This document shows, one piece after another, positions 55,018 through 62,815 of a stretch of 64,000 nucleotides of DNA. Under the pieces are notes generated by a model, which was given only the letters and a program-made list of their open reading frames with translations, was not told the DNA's origin and made no database searches. This stretch comes from Actinokineospora alba. Lineage in GTDB: Bacteria > Actinomycetota > Actinomycetes > Mycobacteriales > Pseudonocardiaceae. A program made the position numbers and the translations under genes. Numbering within the stretch: the stretch's first letter is position 1; the number at the start of each line of letters is the position of its first letter. The stretch lies in contig NZ_SNXU01000001.1 of NCBI RefSeq assembly GCF_004362515.1, positions 744,001 to 808,000 of the forward strand, written 5' to 3'.

Positions 55018-56205
55018 GTGACGGAGCGGACGCGGCGACGGCCGTGGCTGGTGCTCGGCCGGATCCTGCTGGCCCTGGTGTCGACCGCGGCGCTGGTGGC
55101 CACCGGGCTCGTGTGGTCCCGGGTCGACGCGCTGCAGGAGAGCGTCAACACAACCGACGCGATCGCGGCCGCCGCGGCCGGGCCCGACGCCCCCTCGGCC
55201 GACGACGGCGCGAACGACATCCTGGTCGTCGGCAACGACACCCGGACCGACCTCAAGGGTCGTCCGCTGTCCGCGCGGATCCTGCGCGAGTTGCGCACCG
55301 AGGCGACCGACACGATCAACACCGACACCCTGATCCTGCTGCGGCTGCCGCGCAACGGCGGCAAGAGCTTCGCCATCTCGATCCCGCGCGACACCTACGT
55401 GAAGGTCCCGGACTACCGCGAAGAGAAGATCAACGGCGCGTACGGGGTCATCAAGGCCCGGCACGCGCAGCGGATGGTCGACGGCGGCGAGGGCGACCGG
55501 GAGAAGATCGAACGCGAGTCCGACAACGCGGGCCGCACTGCGCTGGTGCAGACCGTGCAGGGCCTCACCGGCGTGCGCGTCGACCACTACGTCGAAGTGA
55601 CCCTCTACGGGTTCTACCTGCTCACCGAGGCCATCGACGGTGTCGACGTCTGCCTGAACCGCTCGACGAGCGACCCGGACTCCGGCGCGAACTTTCGCAA
55701 GGGCCCGCAGACCGTGCGCGGCGGCGACGCCGTGGCGTTCGTCCGCCAGCGCAAGGGCCTGCCGCGCGGCGACCTCGACCGGATCGTGCGCCAGCAGACG
55801 TTCCTGGCCTCGGCGATGAACAAGGTGCTCAGCGGCGGCACGCTCGGCGACCCGGGCAAGCTGACCGCGCTGGAGGGCGCGGTGGCCAAGACCGTGGTCA
55901 TGGACCCGGGCCTGCACTTCCTCGACCTGGTGAACCAGGCGCAGGCGCTGGCGTCGGGCGCGGTGGAGTTCGTGACGATCCCGGTGACCGGTGTGGGCGC
56001 GCGCAACGACCGCGGGCAGAGCATCATCACCGTCGACCTCGCCGCCGTGCACGCCTACATCAGCGGCCTGGCCACGGCCAACCCGCCGCCCGCCCCCGCG
56101 CAGCCGTCGACCGTCGGTGAGAACCTTGGCGGGGGTCGCCTGCTCGACTTCGGCGCACCCGCACCGCGGCGCACCGCGCTCGCGGCGCCGAACTGCATCG
56201 ACTGA
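55018..56205 (+). CDS. LytR-CpsA-Psr (LCP) family glycopolymer ligase, short form
   Basis: A second LCP protein, 395 residues, without LytR_C. It starts VTERTRRRPWLVLGRILLALVSTAALVATGLVW, like the VTER start of its neighbour. The LCP domain has DILVVGNDTRTDLKG, INTDTLILLRLPRNGGKSFAISIPRDTYVKV, VDHYVEVTLYGFYLLTEAIDGVDVCLN and VAFVRQRKGLPRGDLDRIVRQQTFL. It ends in AAPNCID, matching the NC-x-D/N end of the first protein. GTG 55018 has GGGGGA; ATG 54997 is an alternative. The two genes look like a tandem duplication. Confidence 0.93.
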   Translation: MTERTRRRPWLVLGRILLALVSTAALVATGLVWSRVDALQESVNTTDAIAAAAAGPDAPSADDGANDILVVGNDTRTDLKGRPLSARILRELRTEATDTINTDTLILLRLPRNGGKSFAISIPRDTYVKVPDYREEKINGAYGVIKARHAQRMVDGGEGDREKIERESDNAGRTALVQTVQGLTGVRVDHYVEVTLYGFYLLTEAIDGVDVCLNRSTSDPDSGANFRKGPQTVRGGDAVAFVRQRKGLPRGDLDRIVRQQTFLASAMNKVLSGGTLGDPGKLTALEGAVAKTVVMDPGLHFLDLVNQAQALASGAVEFVTIPVTGVGARNDRGQSIITVDLAAVHAYISGLATANPPPAPAQPSTVGENLGGGRLLDFGAPAPRRTALAAPNCID

Positions 56206-56219
56206 CCGGAGACGTTCCT

Positions 56220-56903
56220 GTGAGCCTGACCGACCTCCTGCTGCGCCCGCTGCGCGCCGCCTCGGCGAAGCCGCTGATCACCCACTACGACGACGCCGTG
56301 GGCAGCCGGGTCGAGCTGTCGGTGGCGACGGTGACGAACTGGGCGGCGAAGACGGCGAACTGGCTGGTCGAGGAGCACGATGTCGAGCCGGGCACACCGG
56401 TGTCGGTGCGGCTGCCCGCGCACTGGCAGACCGCGGGCATCCTGCTGGGCGCGTGGTGGTGCGGCGCGCACATCACCGACGAGGACCCGGTGGTCACCTT
56501 CGTGGCGCCCGGCGAGACGGGGGCGGGTGTGGTCGCGGCGGTGTCGCTGGACCCCATGGGGCGCGACCTCGGCGGGTCGACCGACGGGGTGACCGACTTC
56601 GTCGGTGAGGCCCGGATGTTCGGCGACGACTACTTCGGGTCCACTGTGGAGGGCTCGACGCCCGCGCTGATGGGGTCCACTGTGGACGAGGTGCTGGCGA
56701 CGGCGCGGCGGATCGGCGCCGAATACGGTGCCGGGGCCCGGATTCTGTGCACGCGGGAATGGGCGATGCCCGATGGCCTGCTCGCGGCGCTGGTCGCGCC
56801 GCTGGCGGTGGGCGGCTCGGTCGTCCAGGTCAGCAACGCCGACCCGGCCCGACTCGACGCCCACCGCGCAGCGGAGCGAACCACCGTCGACCTGGTCGCC
56901 TGA
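56220..56903 (+). CDS. TIGR03089 family protein
   Basis: A 227-residue protein of the actinobacterial TIGR03089 family (Rv3268-like), which resembles the N-terminal part of AMP-binding (acyl-CoA synthetase-type) proteins but lacks the ATP motifs. Visible: KPLITHYDDAVGSRVELSVATVTNWAAKTANWLVEEHDVEPGTPVSVRLP, AGILLGAWWCGAHI, and the end LAVGGSVVQVSNADPARLDAHRAAERTTVDLVA. Function unknown. GTG 56220 follows the LCP stop by 14 bp; same operon. Confidence 0.88.
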   Translation: MSLTDLLLRPLRAASAKPLITHYDDAVGSRVELSVATVTNWAAKTANWLVEEHDVEPGTPVSVRLPAHWQTAGILLGAWWCGAHITDEDPVVTFVAPGETGAGVVAAVSLDPMGRDLGGSTDGVTDFVGEARMFGDDYFGSTVEGSTPALMGSTVDEVLATARRIGAEYGAGARILCTREWAMPDGLLAALVAPLAVGGSVVQVSNADPARLDAHRAAERTTVDLVA

Positions 56904-56924
56904 CACACCCCTCGCATGTCAGGC
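56898..56924. terminator. Weak hairpin between the TIGR03089 and MFS genes
   Basis: An 8-bp perfect stem (GCCTGACA at 56898, TGTCAGGC at 56917) with an 11-nt loop spanning the stop codons of both convergent genes. Short and without a U-tract, but the only candidate terminator in the 15-bp gap. Confidence 0.45.
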
Positions 56925-58133
56925 GGGAACCGGCTCGTCGGCCAGCTCGCGCAGGTGACGGACCTTGCTGAACCACAGCAACGCCGGAGCCAGCAAGGTC
57001 ATTCCGCAGGCCACCAGGAGAGCGGTGCGGGTGTCAGTCAGCGACGCGAGGACACCGCCCGCGATCGCGCCGAGCGGAATGGCTCCCCAGGACACGAACC
57101 GCACGGTCGCGACGACCCGGGACAGCAGCTCCGGCGGGCTGGCGACCTGCCGGTGCGTACGGGCGCCGATGCTGAAGACCACCACGCCCATGCCGAAGCC
57201 GACGTTGGCCAGGGCGAACAGCGCCATCCCCCAGACCCCGGTGCCCAGCGGCATCAGCAGGGCCAGCAGGCCGCCGCCGAATGACGCGGCCATGATCGCC
57301 CGCGCGCTGCCCAACCGGTCGACCAACAGCGGCGCCAGGGCGGCACCGAGGAGACTTCCCGCGCCGTCCGCGGCGATGAGCAGACCGACCATCGCGGGTG
57401 AGGCGAGCAGGTCGCGGATCAGGTAGACCGGGATCAGCGCCATCAGGGCGCCGTTCGCCAAGTTGATCGACGTCGCGCCGAACATGCAGGTCCGCATGAC
57501 GGGGTGGCCGATGACGAACCGCCAGCCCTCGCGGATCAGCGCGGCCATCCCGGGCCTGCCCTCCTCGCGTGGCGCGTCCGCCTTGGGGAGACCACGCAGC
57601 AGGACCGCCGAGGCCAGGAAGCTGACCGTGTCGATCAGCAGCGTCGGCACCGCGCCGAGCACCTGGATGACGAGACCGGCCAGGCTGGGCCCGCCGAGGC
57701 TGGTCGCGGAGTGCGTGCCGGAGACGAGGCTGTTGCGGGCGGTCAGCTCCTCGCGGCTGACGATCGAGGGCAGGAAGGTCACGTTGCCGACGTCGAAGAG
57801 CACGTTGGCCAGGCTGATCACCAGCGCGGTCACGACCAGGTGGGTCAGGGTCAGCCGGTCCAGCCACCACGCCACGGGAACCGAGCCGATCGCCACCGCC
57901 CTGATCAGGTCCATCGCCACCTGGGTCTCCCGCAGTGGCAGACGCTGGACGATCACCCCCGCGGGCAAGCCGATCACCAGCCACGCGAGGTAGGAGGCGG
58001 CGGTGACGAGACTGACCTCGAACGCGGATGCGCCGAGCGTCGTCACCGCGGCCAGCGGCAGGGCCACGGTCGTCACCGCCGTGCCCAGGTTGCTGATCGT
58101 CATGGCCGACCAATATCGCCAGAACACCGCCAC
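56919..58133 (-). CDS. MFS transporter (efflux type)
   Basis: A 404-residue major facilitator with 12 predicted helices: FWRYWSAMTISNLGTAVTTVALPLAAV (TM1), VSLVTAASYLAWLVIGLPAGVIVQRLPLRETQVAMDLIRA (motif A region), NVLFDVGNVTFLPSIVSREEL, LAGLVIQVLGAVPTLLIDTVSFLASAVLL, VGLLIAADGAGSLLGAALAPLLVDRLG. This is the macrolide/multidrug efflux-like type. GTG 58133. It is divergent, by 65 bp, from the HxlR-peroxiredoxin gene, which is a likely regulator. Confidence 0.92.
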   Translation of the reverse strand: MAVFWRYWSAMTISNLGTAVTTVALPLAAVTTLGASAFEVSLVTAASYLAWLVIGLPAGVIVQRLPLRETQVAMDLIRAVAIGSVPVAWWLDRLTLTHLVVTALVISLANVLFDVGNVTFLPSIVSREELTARNSLVSGTHSATSLGGPSLAGLVIQVLGAVPTLLIDTVSFLASAVLLRGLPKADAPREEGRPGMAALIREGWRFVIGHPVMRTCMFGATSINLANGALMALIPVYLIRDLLASPAMVGLLIAADGAGSLLGAALAPLLVDRLGSARAIMAASFGGGLLALLMPLGTGVWGMALFALANVGFGMGVVVFSIGARTHRQVASPPELLSRVVATVRFVSWGAIPLGAIAGGVLASLTDTRTALLVACGMTLLAPALLWFSKVRHLRELADEPVPA

Positions 58134-58143
58134 CCCCAGTCAG

Positions 58144-58171
58144 TGAGTTTACATTCGGAACGCACTATAGT
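58144..58171 (+). promoter_or_regulatory. Predicted promoter of the HxlR-peroxiredoxin gene
   Basis: TGAGTT (58144-58149) and TATAGT (58166-58171) with a 16-nt spacer; the -10 is strong, the -35 weak. The start would lie about 20 nt before the ATG at 58199 (GAGGAG ribosome site). The -10 lies within CACTATAGTGGTG, itself a short inverted repeat (CACTATAGTG). Confidence 0.55.
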
Positions 58172-58198
58172 GGTGCCAGCATCCGCGAAGCGAGGAGC

Positions 58199-59071
58199 AT
58201 GAAACACACCGAGCTGTCCGACGCCGACTGCGCGATCGCCCAGGCGCTCAGCGTGGTGGGCGACTGGTGGACGCTCCTCGTCGTGCGCGACATCGCGGGC
58301 GGCGTCACCCGGTTCGACGCCTTGCAGCGCGAGCTCGCGGTCAGCCGCAAAACGCTGACCGAGCGGCTCAAGTCGTTGGTGGAGCACGGAGTCGTCGAGC
58401 GGCGGCAGTACTCCCAGCACCCGCCGCGGTTCGAATACCTCCTGACCGACGCGGGCCGGGGACTGCTCCCGGTGTTGATCGCGTTGCAGGACTGGGGAAC
58501 CCGGCACGTCACCGGCGACGGCTCGCTCACCGCGACCACCACGCCGACCTCGGCGGAGGCTGCTCGGGTGCACGGCCTGGTGGGCCGCAAGATCCCGGCG
58601 CTGACGCTGACTTCGGACCGCGGCGAGCCGGTGGAGCCCGTCGGCGGCCGCTGGACGGTCCTCTACTGCTTTCCCGGCGCGTTCGCCCCCGGCGGCCAGG
58701 GGTATCCGCCGGGGTGGGCCGACATTCCGGGCGCTGCCGGGTGCACCGTGGAGTCGACGACGTATCGCGACCGGTTCGCCGACTTCGATCGCCTCGGCGC
58801 CGTCGTCCACGGCGTGAGCACGCAGCGACCGGACCAGCTGCGCGCGTTCGCCGAGCACGTCGACCTGCCGTTCGCGCTGCTCTCGGACGAGAACCTGGCA
58901 TTGGCGGCGGGGCTGCGACTGCCGACGTTCCGGGCGGCGGGGGTCGACCGGTTCAAGCGGGCGACGCTCATCGTCGACCCGGCCCGGACCGTGCGCGCGG
59001 TCCAGTTTCCGGTGGTCGACCCCGCGGCGTCGGTCGACGAGGCCCTTGCCCAGCTAACTTACTTCGAGTAA
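58199..59071 (+). CDS. HxlR family regulator fused to a peroxiredoxin-like domain
   Basis: A 290-residue fusion. Residues 1 to about 105 are an HxlR winged helix: CAIAQALSVVGDWWTLLVVRDIAGGVTRFDALQRELAVSRKTLTERLKSLVEHGVVERRQYSQHPPRFEY-type sequence, with Cys11 at the place used by redox or aldehyde sensors of the family. Residues about 125-290 are a thioredoxin-fold peroxiredoxin-like domain: VLYCFPGAF, IPGAAGCTVESTTYRDRF, GVSTQRPDQLRAFAEH, LPFALLSDENLALAAGLRLPTF, RATLIVD. Cys182 fits the peroxidatic Cys; the Cys five residues on in relatives is Thr187. It is divergent from an MFS efflux gene and upstream of an SDR gene. Confidence 0.9.
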   Translation: MKHTELSDADCAIAQALSVVGDWWTLLVVRDIAGGVTRFDALQRELAVSRKTLTERLKSLVEHGVVERRQYSQHPPRFEYLLTDAGRGLLPVLIALQDWGTRHVTGDGSLTATTTPTSAEAARVHGLVGRKIPALTLTSDRGEPVEPVGGRWTVLYCFPGAFAPGGQGYPPGWADIPGAAGCTVESTTYRDRFADFDRLGAVVHGVSTQRPDQLRAFAEHVDLPFALLSDENLALAAGLRLPTFRAAGVDRFKRATLIVDPARTVRAVQFPVVDPAASVDEALAQLTYFE

Positions 59072-59081
59072 GTTACTCGAA
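59055..59081. promoter_or_regulatory. Overlapping palindromes before the SDR gene
   Basis: TAACTTAC/GTAAGTTA (59055-59062 with 59068-59075, 5-nt spacer) and TTCGAGTAA/TTACTCGAA (59063-59071 with 59073-59081, 1-nt centre) interlock. Both are perfect. They cover the stop codon of the regulator gene and lie 24 bp before the SDR start, so they look like an operator for the SDR gene. Confidence 0.7.
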
Positions 59082-59105
59082 AGTTAACAACTTCGGGAGG
59101 CATCG

Positions 59106-59918
59106 GTGAGGTCGTTCGCGGGCAAGGTCGCAGTGGTCACCGGCGCGGGCTCCGGCATCGGCCGCGCCCTCGTCGTCGCCCTGGTCGCCGAGGGCGCGAA
59201 GGTCGCCGCCTCCGACATCGACGTGGCCGGGCTGGCGGAGACGGCGACCCTGGCGGGCGGCGAGGTCCGCACGTACAAGCTCGACGTCGCCGACCGGGAC
59301 GCCATCTACGCCCACGCCGAGCAGGTCGCCGCCGACTTCGGCAAGGTCGACCTGGTCATCAACAACGCGGGCGTGGCGCTGCAGGGCACCGTCGCGCAGA
59401 TGTCCGACGAGGACATGCGCTGGATCATGGACGTCGACTTCTGGGGCGTCGCCCACGGTTCGCGCGCGTTCCTGCCGCACCTGGTCGCCTCGCGCGGGCA
59501 CCTCGTCAACATCTCCAGCGTGTTCGGGCTGATCGGCGTGCCGACGCAGAGCGCGTACAACGCGGCGAAGTTCGCGGTCCGCGGCTTCACCGAGGCGCTG
59601 CGGCAGGAGATGCAGATCGAGGGGACCAAGGTCGGGGTGTCGTGCGTGCACCCGGGCGGCATCAAGACCAACATCGCCCGCAACGGGCGAGTGTCCAATC
59701 CGGACGACGCCGCCGCTTTCGTGAAGGCGCTGGACAAGGTCGCCATGACGTCGCCGGAGAGCGCGGCGCGCACGATCCTCAACGGCGTCAAGCGCGACAA
59801 GGCCCGCATCCTGATCGGCGCGGACGCCTACGCGATCGACGCGCTGCCGCGGATCTTCGGCTCGTTCTACCAGCCGCTCGTGCGGATCGCGTCGAGCCGG
59901 ATGAACTCAGGCCGCTGA
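59106..59918 (+). CDS. Short-chain dehydrogenase/reductase (SDR)
   Basis: A 270-residue classical SDR: VAVVTGAGSGIGRALVVALVAEG (NAD(P) loop), LDVADRDAI, VDLVINNAGVAL, HLVNISSVFGLIGVPTQSAYNAAKFAVRGFTEAL (Ser, YxxxK), and VSCVHPGGIKTNIARNG. The C-terminal KARILIGADAYAIDALPRIFGSFYQPLV is typical of the actinobacterial ketoreductase-like group often found with acyl-CoA genes. Substrate unknown. GTG with GGGAGG. It is preceded by interlocked palindromes, so regulation by the upstream HxlR fusion is likely. Confidence 0.92.
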   Translation: MRSFAGKVAVVTGAGSGIGRALVVALVAEGAKVAASDIDVAGLAETATLAGGEVRTYKLDVADRDAIYAHAEQVAADFGKVDLVINNAGVALQGTVAQMSDEDMRWIMDVDFWGVAHGSRAFLPHLVASRGHLVNISSVFGLIGVPTQSAYNAAKFAVRGFTEALRQEMQIEGTKVGVSCVHPGGIKTNIARNGRVSNPDDAAAFVKALDKVAMTSPESAARTILNGVKRDKARILIGADAYAIDALPRIFGSFYQPLVRIASSRMNSGR

Positions 59919-61865
59919 CACGGTGACGGGAACGCCGTTGAGCACGGCGTTCCCGCTCACGTCGAGCACTGCGGGGTCGGTCAGGTCGTTGGCACTGGCC
60001 GCCGCGTAGCCGTGCGGGAGGCTGACGACGCCGGGCATGAGGTCCTCGGTGGCGGTGACCGCGACGGTGACTTCGCCTGCGGCGGAACGGATTTTGACTG
60101 TGTCGCCGTCGCTGAGGCTGCGCGCCTTGAGGTCGTCGGGGTGCATGAGCAGGTGGTTGCGCGCCTTGCCTTTGGTCAGGCGGGGGAGGTCGTTCATCCA
60201 CGAGTTGTTGGCCCGAAGGTGGCGGCGTCCGATCAGCAGAAGACCTTGCGGCACGGGCATTGTCGCGACTTCACGGGCGGCGTCGGCGAGGAACTTCGGC
60301 GCGATCTCGATCTTCTCCAACCCGCGCGGGGTCAGCGGCCCGAGGTCCAGGCCGTGCGGGTGCTTCTTGAGCTTGTTGATGGATAGATGGTGCGATCCCG
60401 TTCGCAGCAACAGGTCCACGATCCGCGTCGGCGAGAGCCGCAGCAGCTGCGCCTTGAACCACTTGTCCCGGAACCGCTTCGCGTAGCGCAGGCCGAGTTC
60501 ACGGAAGATCTCCCAGTCGTGTCGACTGGTCGCGGGCTTGGGAAACAGTGCCGGGGAGAACTTCGTGGTGTTGCGGACCGCGAGGGCGTGGAAGACCAGG
60601 TCGTAGTGGTCGCGTTCCAGGGCGGTCGTCGGCGGCAGGATCACGTCGGCGTGTTTGGTCGTCTCGTTGATCTTCGGGTCGATGGCGACCATGAAGTCGA
60701 GGGTGGCCAAGGCTTTGTCGAGTTTCCTGCCGTCCGGAGTGGACAGAACGGGGTTGCCCGCGGACACCACCATCGCCCGAATCCCGCCGATCTCCTCGGC
60801 GAGGGCGGCCACTGGCAACTCACCGGCGAACTCCGACAACCCTCTCACCGAGCTTCGCCACCGGTCCCGCCCGCCCGCGCTTGTGAGCCGCAGCAAGTCC
60901 ACCGCGGGTTTGGTGAACATCGCACCGCCGGGCCGGTCGAGGTTGCCGGTGATGAGGTTGAGGACCTGGATCGCCCACTGGCACACCGCGCCATGGGCCT
61001 GGGTCGACACACCCGTGCGGCCGTAGGCGACCGCGGTGTCCGCCGCCTGGAAGTCCTGCGCCAGCTCGCGGATTCCCCGCACACCCGTGATGGATTCCGC
61101 CCACTCCACGGTGATCGGCTCGACGATGTCCCGCACCTCGTCGTAGCCCTCCACCTTCTCCAGGACGACCTTCACCATCGCCAGCAGCAGCGCGGCGTCG
61201 GTCCCCGGCCGAATGAAGTGGTGCTCGTCGGCGATCTTGGCGGTCTCGGTGCGCCGAGGGTCGACCACCACCATCCGCCCACCCCGCTCCCGCAACTCCG
61301 CCCGGCGACGGGCGAAGTCGGGGACGGTCATGATGCTTCCGTTGGACACCATCGGATTCGCGCCGATGACGAGGAAGAAGTCGGTGCGGTCGATGTCCGG
61401 GATGGGAATCAGGAACTGATGCCCGAACATCAGCGACGCGACCAGCTGGTGCGGCAACTGGTCGACGGAGGTGGCGGAGAACCGGTTGCGGGTGCGCAGC
61501 AAGGACAGGAACGTCGTCCCGTGGGTCAGCGCGCCAAGGCTGTGGACCGTCGGATTCCCGAGATAAACCCCGACCGCGTTCCGCCCGTGCTCGTCGCGGA
61601 TGGCGGCCAGCCGGTCGACAACCAGGTCGAAGGCGTCATCCCAGGAGATCTCCTCCCACCCGCCGTCGGTCTTTCTGACCGGCGTCCGCAGCCGGTCCCC
61701 TTCGTGGATGTCTTGCAGAGCAACCCCTTTGGGGCAAATATGCCCCCGCGACAACGGATCCCGGGTATCACCCTTGATCGACAGCACCCGCCCGGAGTCC
61801 ACTTGGAACTCCAGACCGCAGAGCGCCTCACAGAGCGTGCAACTGCCAAACCTGGTCTCCGCCAC
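59907..61865 (-). CDS. Molybdopterin-dependent oxidoreductase (DMSO reductase family)
   Basis: A 652-residue catalytic subunit. The N-terminal [4Fe-4S] motif is Cys9-x2-Cys12-x3-Cys16-x27-Cys44 (GSCTLCEALC; GHICPKG). The molybdopterin-binding domains show YLGNPTVHS, GANPMVSNGSIM, VVDPRRTETAKIADEHHFIRPGTDAALLLAM, and SAGNPVLSTPDG; the last domain (from about 535) has NDLPRLTKGKARNHLLMHPDDLKARSLSDGDTVKI. No signal peptide or partner subunits are next to it, so it is probably cytosolic. Substrate unknown. GTG 61865. It overlaps the convergent SDR gene by 12 bp. Confidence 0.93.
   Translation of the reverse strand: MAETRFGSCTLCEALCGLEFQVDSGRVLSIKGDTRDPLSRGHICPKGVALQDIHEGDRLRTPVRKTDGGWEEISWDDAFDLVVDRLAAIRDEHGRNAVGVYLGNPTVHSLGALTHGTTFLSLLRTRNRFSATSVDQLPHQLVASLMFGHQFLIPIPDIDRTDFFLVIGANPMVSNGSIMTVPDFARRRAELRERGGRMVVVDPRRTETAKIADEHHFIRPGTDAALLLAMVKVVLEKVEGYDEVRDIVEPITVEWAESITGVRGIRELAQDFQAADTAVAYGRTGVSTQAHGAVCQWAIQVLNLITGNLDRPGGAMFTKPAVDLLRLTSAGGRDRWRSSVRGLSEFAGELPVAALAEEIGGIRAMVVSAGNPVLSTPDGRKLDKALATLDFMVAIDPKINETTKHADVILPPTTALERDHYDLVFHALAVRNTTKFSPALFPKPATSRHDWEIFRELGLRYAKRFRDKWFKAQLLRLSPTRIVDLLLRTGSHHLSINKLKKHPHGLDLGPLTPRGLEKIEIAPKFLADAAREVATMPVPQGLLLIGRRHLRANNSWMNDLPRLTKGKARNHLLMHPDDLKARSLSDGDTVKIRSAAGEVTVAVTATEDLMPGVVSLPHGYAAASANDLTDPAVLDVSGNAVLNGVPVTVSAA
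59928..59954 (+). terminator. Terminator of the SDR gene, inside the 3' end of the oxidoreductase gene
   Basis: A perfect 11-bp stem (59928-59938 with 59944-59954, GGGAACGCCGT) and 5-nt loop, 10 bp after the SDR stop. It lies within the coding sequence of the convergent oxidoreductase (residues of the ending NAVLNGVPVT). Confidence 0.65.
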
Positions 61866-62095
61866 GCCCCCAGTCTCGCCCCCGAACCGACCCCCGTCCA
61901 CCCACCTCTGGCACACCGCCAACAACCCCACACAGAAGCGCAAACCCACACGCCACCCACCTGCACAAACCCCACCCGCCCTGGGGGCCTGCCCTGAGCC
62001 AGTCTATCGGCGATGCCTGACATTCGGGTCGAAGTGGATCATGCCTGTGGACAACCCCTCCCGCATCCGGCTTCGCGGTGCGGCTCCCGCAGACC

Positions 62096-62611
62096 TCAGC
62101 CCATGCTCTTCTGACCGTCGAGGGCCTCCCGAATGATGTCCGCGTGCCCGGCGTGCTGCGACGTCTCCGCGATGATGTGCAACAACACCCGCCGCGCCGA
62201 CCACTTGGCACCCGGCTCGAACCACGGGGCCTCCGGCAGCGGGTGGGCGGCATCAAGGTCGGGCAGTGAGGCGACGAGTTCGTCGGTCTTGCGGGCGACC
62301 TCCTGGTACCGGGCCACCTGACCATCGAGGGTCTCCCCCTCCACCAACCGGTGTCCGTTCGCCCAGTCCTCGCCCCCACCGGCCATCGCGATCGGCCCGT
62401 CGACGATGAACCGCGCCCAGCTCTCCTCGACGTCGGCGACGTGCTTGATCAGCCCACCGAGCGTCAGCTCACTGACCGTGGTGCGCTGCTTGGCCTGCTC
62501 CTCGGTGAGGTTCTGCACGGTGAAGAGCAGGAAACCCCGGTGCTTGGCCAGGGTCTGCAGCAGGTCCGCGCGCTCGCCGGTGAGGATGGGGGTGATCTGA
62601 GCGGTGGTCAT
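62096..62611 (-). CDS. DinB family protein (DUF664-like)
   Basis: A 171-residue four-helix bundle protein of the DinB/YfiT group, many of which are metal-binding thiol (mycothiol) transferases or of unknown function. The three putative metal His are in LIKHVADVEESW and HIIAETSQHAGHADIIREALDG. Also visible: LTEEQAKQRTTVSELTLGGL and WSARRVLLHI. ATG 62611 (MTTAQITPILTGERADLL) has GAGAGG upstream; the longer frame is unlikely. Stands alone. Confidence 0.9.
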   Translation of the reverse strand: MTTAQITPILTGERADLLQTLAKHRGFLLFTVQNLTEEQAKQRTTVSELTLGGLIKHVADVEESWARFIVDGPIAMAGGGEDWANGHRLVEGETLDGQVARYQEVARKTDELVASLPDLDAAHPLPEAPWFEPGAKWSARRVLLHIIAETSQHAGHADIIREALDGQKSMG

Positions 62612-62763
62612 CTCGTTGCCTCTCTTCGTTTGCCTGTTACTGGAAACGATAGGAGGTCTTCCGGACAGCTTCGGTCCTAAAGAGCAGGAGAATCCGGAAA
62701 TAGTCACTACCTGGAAGGCGACCCCCTAGCCCCTGAGAGCCGCGCCGTCCTGGCTTGGATATG

Positions 62764-62802
62764 CGTCAGCCCCGGCCCGAAGATCCTGGGCCGGGGCTGA
62801 CG
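62764..62802 (-). terminator. Terminator of the acyl-CoA dehydrogenase gene
   Basis: A perfect 15-bp GC-rich stem (62764-62778 with 62788-62802) with a 9-nt loop, 13 bp after the stop codon. No U-tract. Confidence 0.8.
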
Positions 62803-62815
62803 AAGTTTGCTTCTC

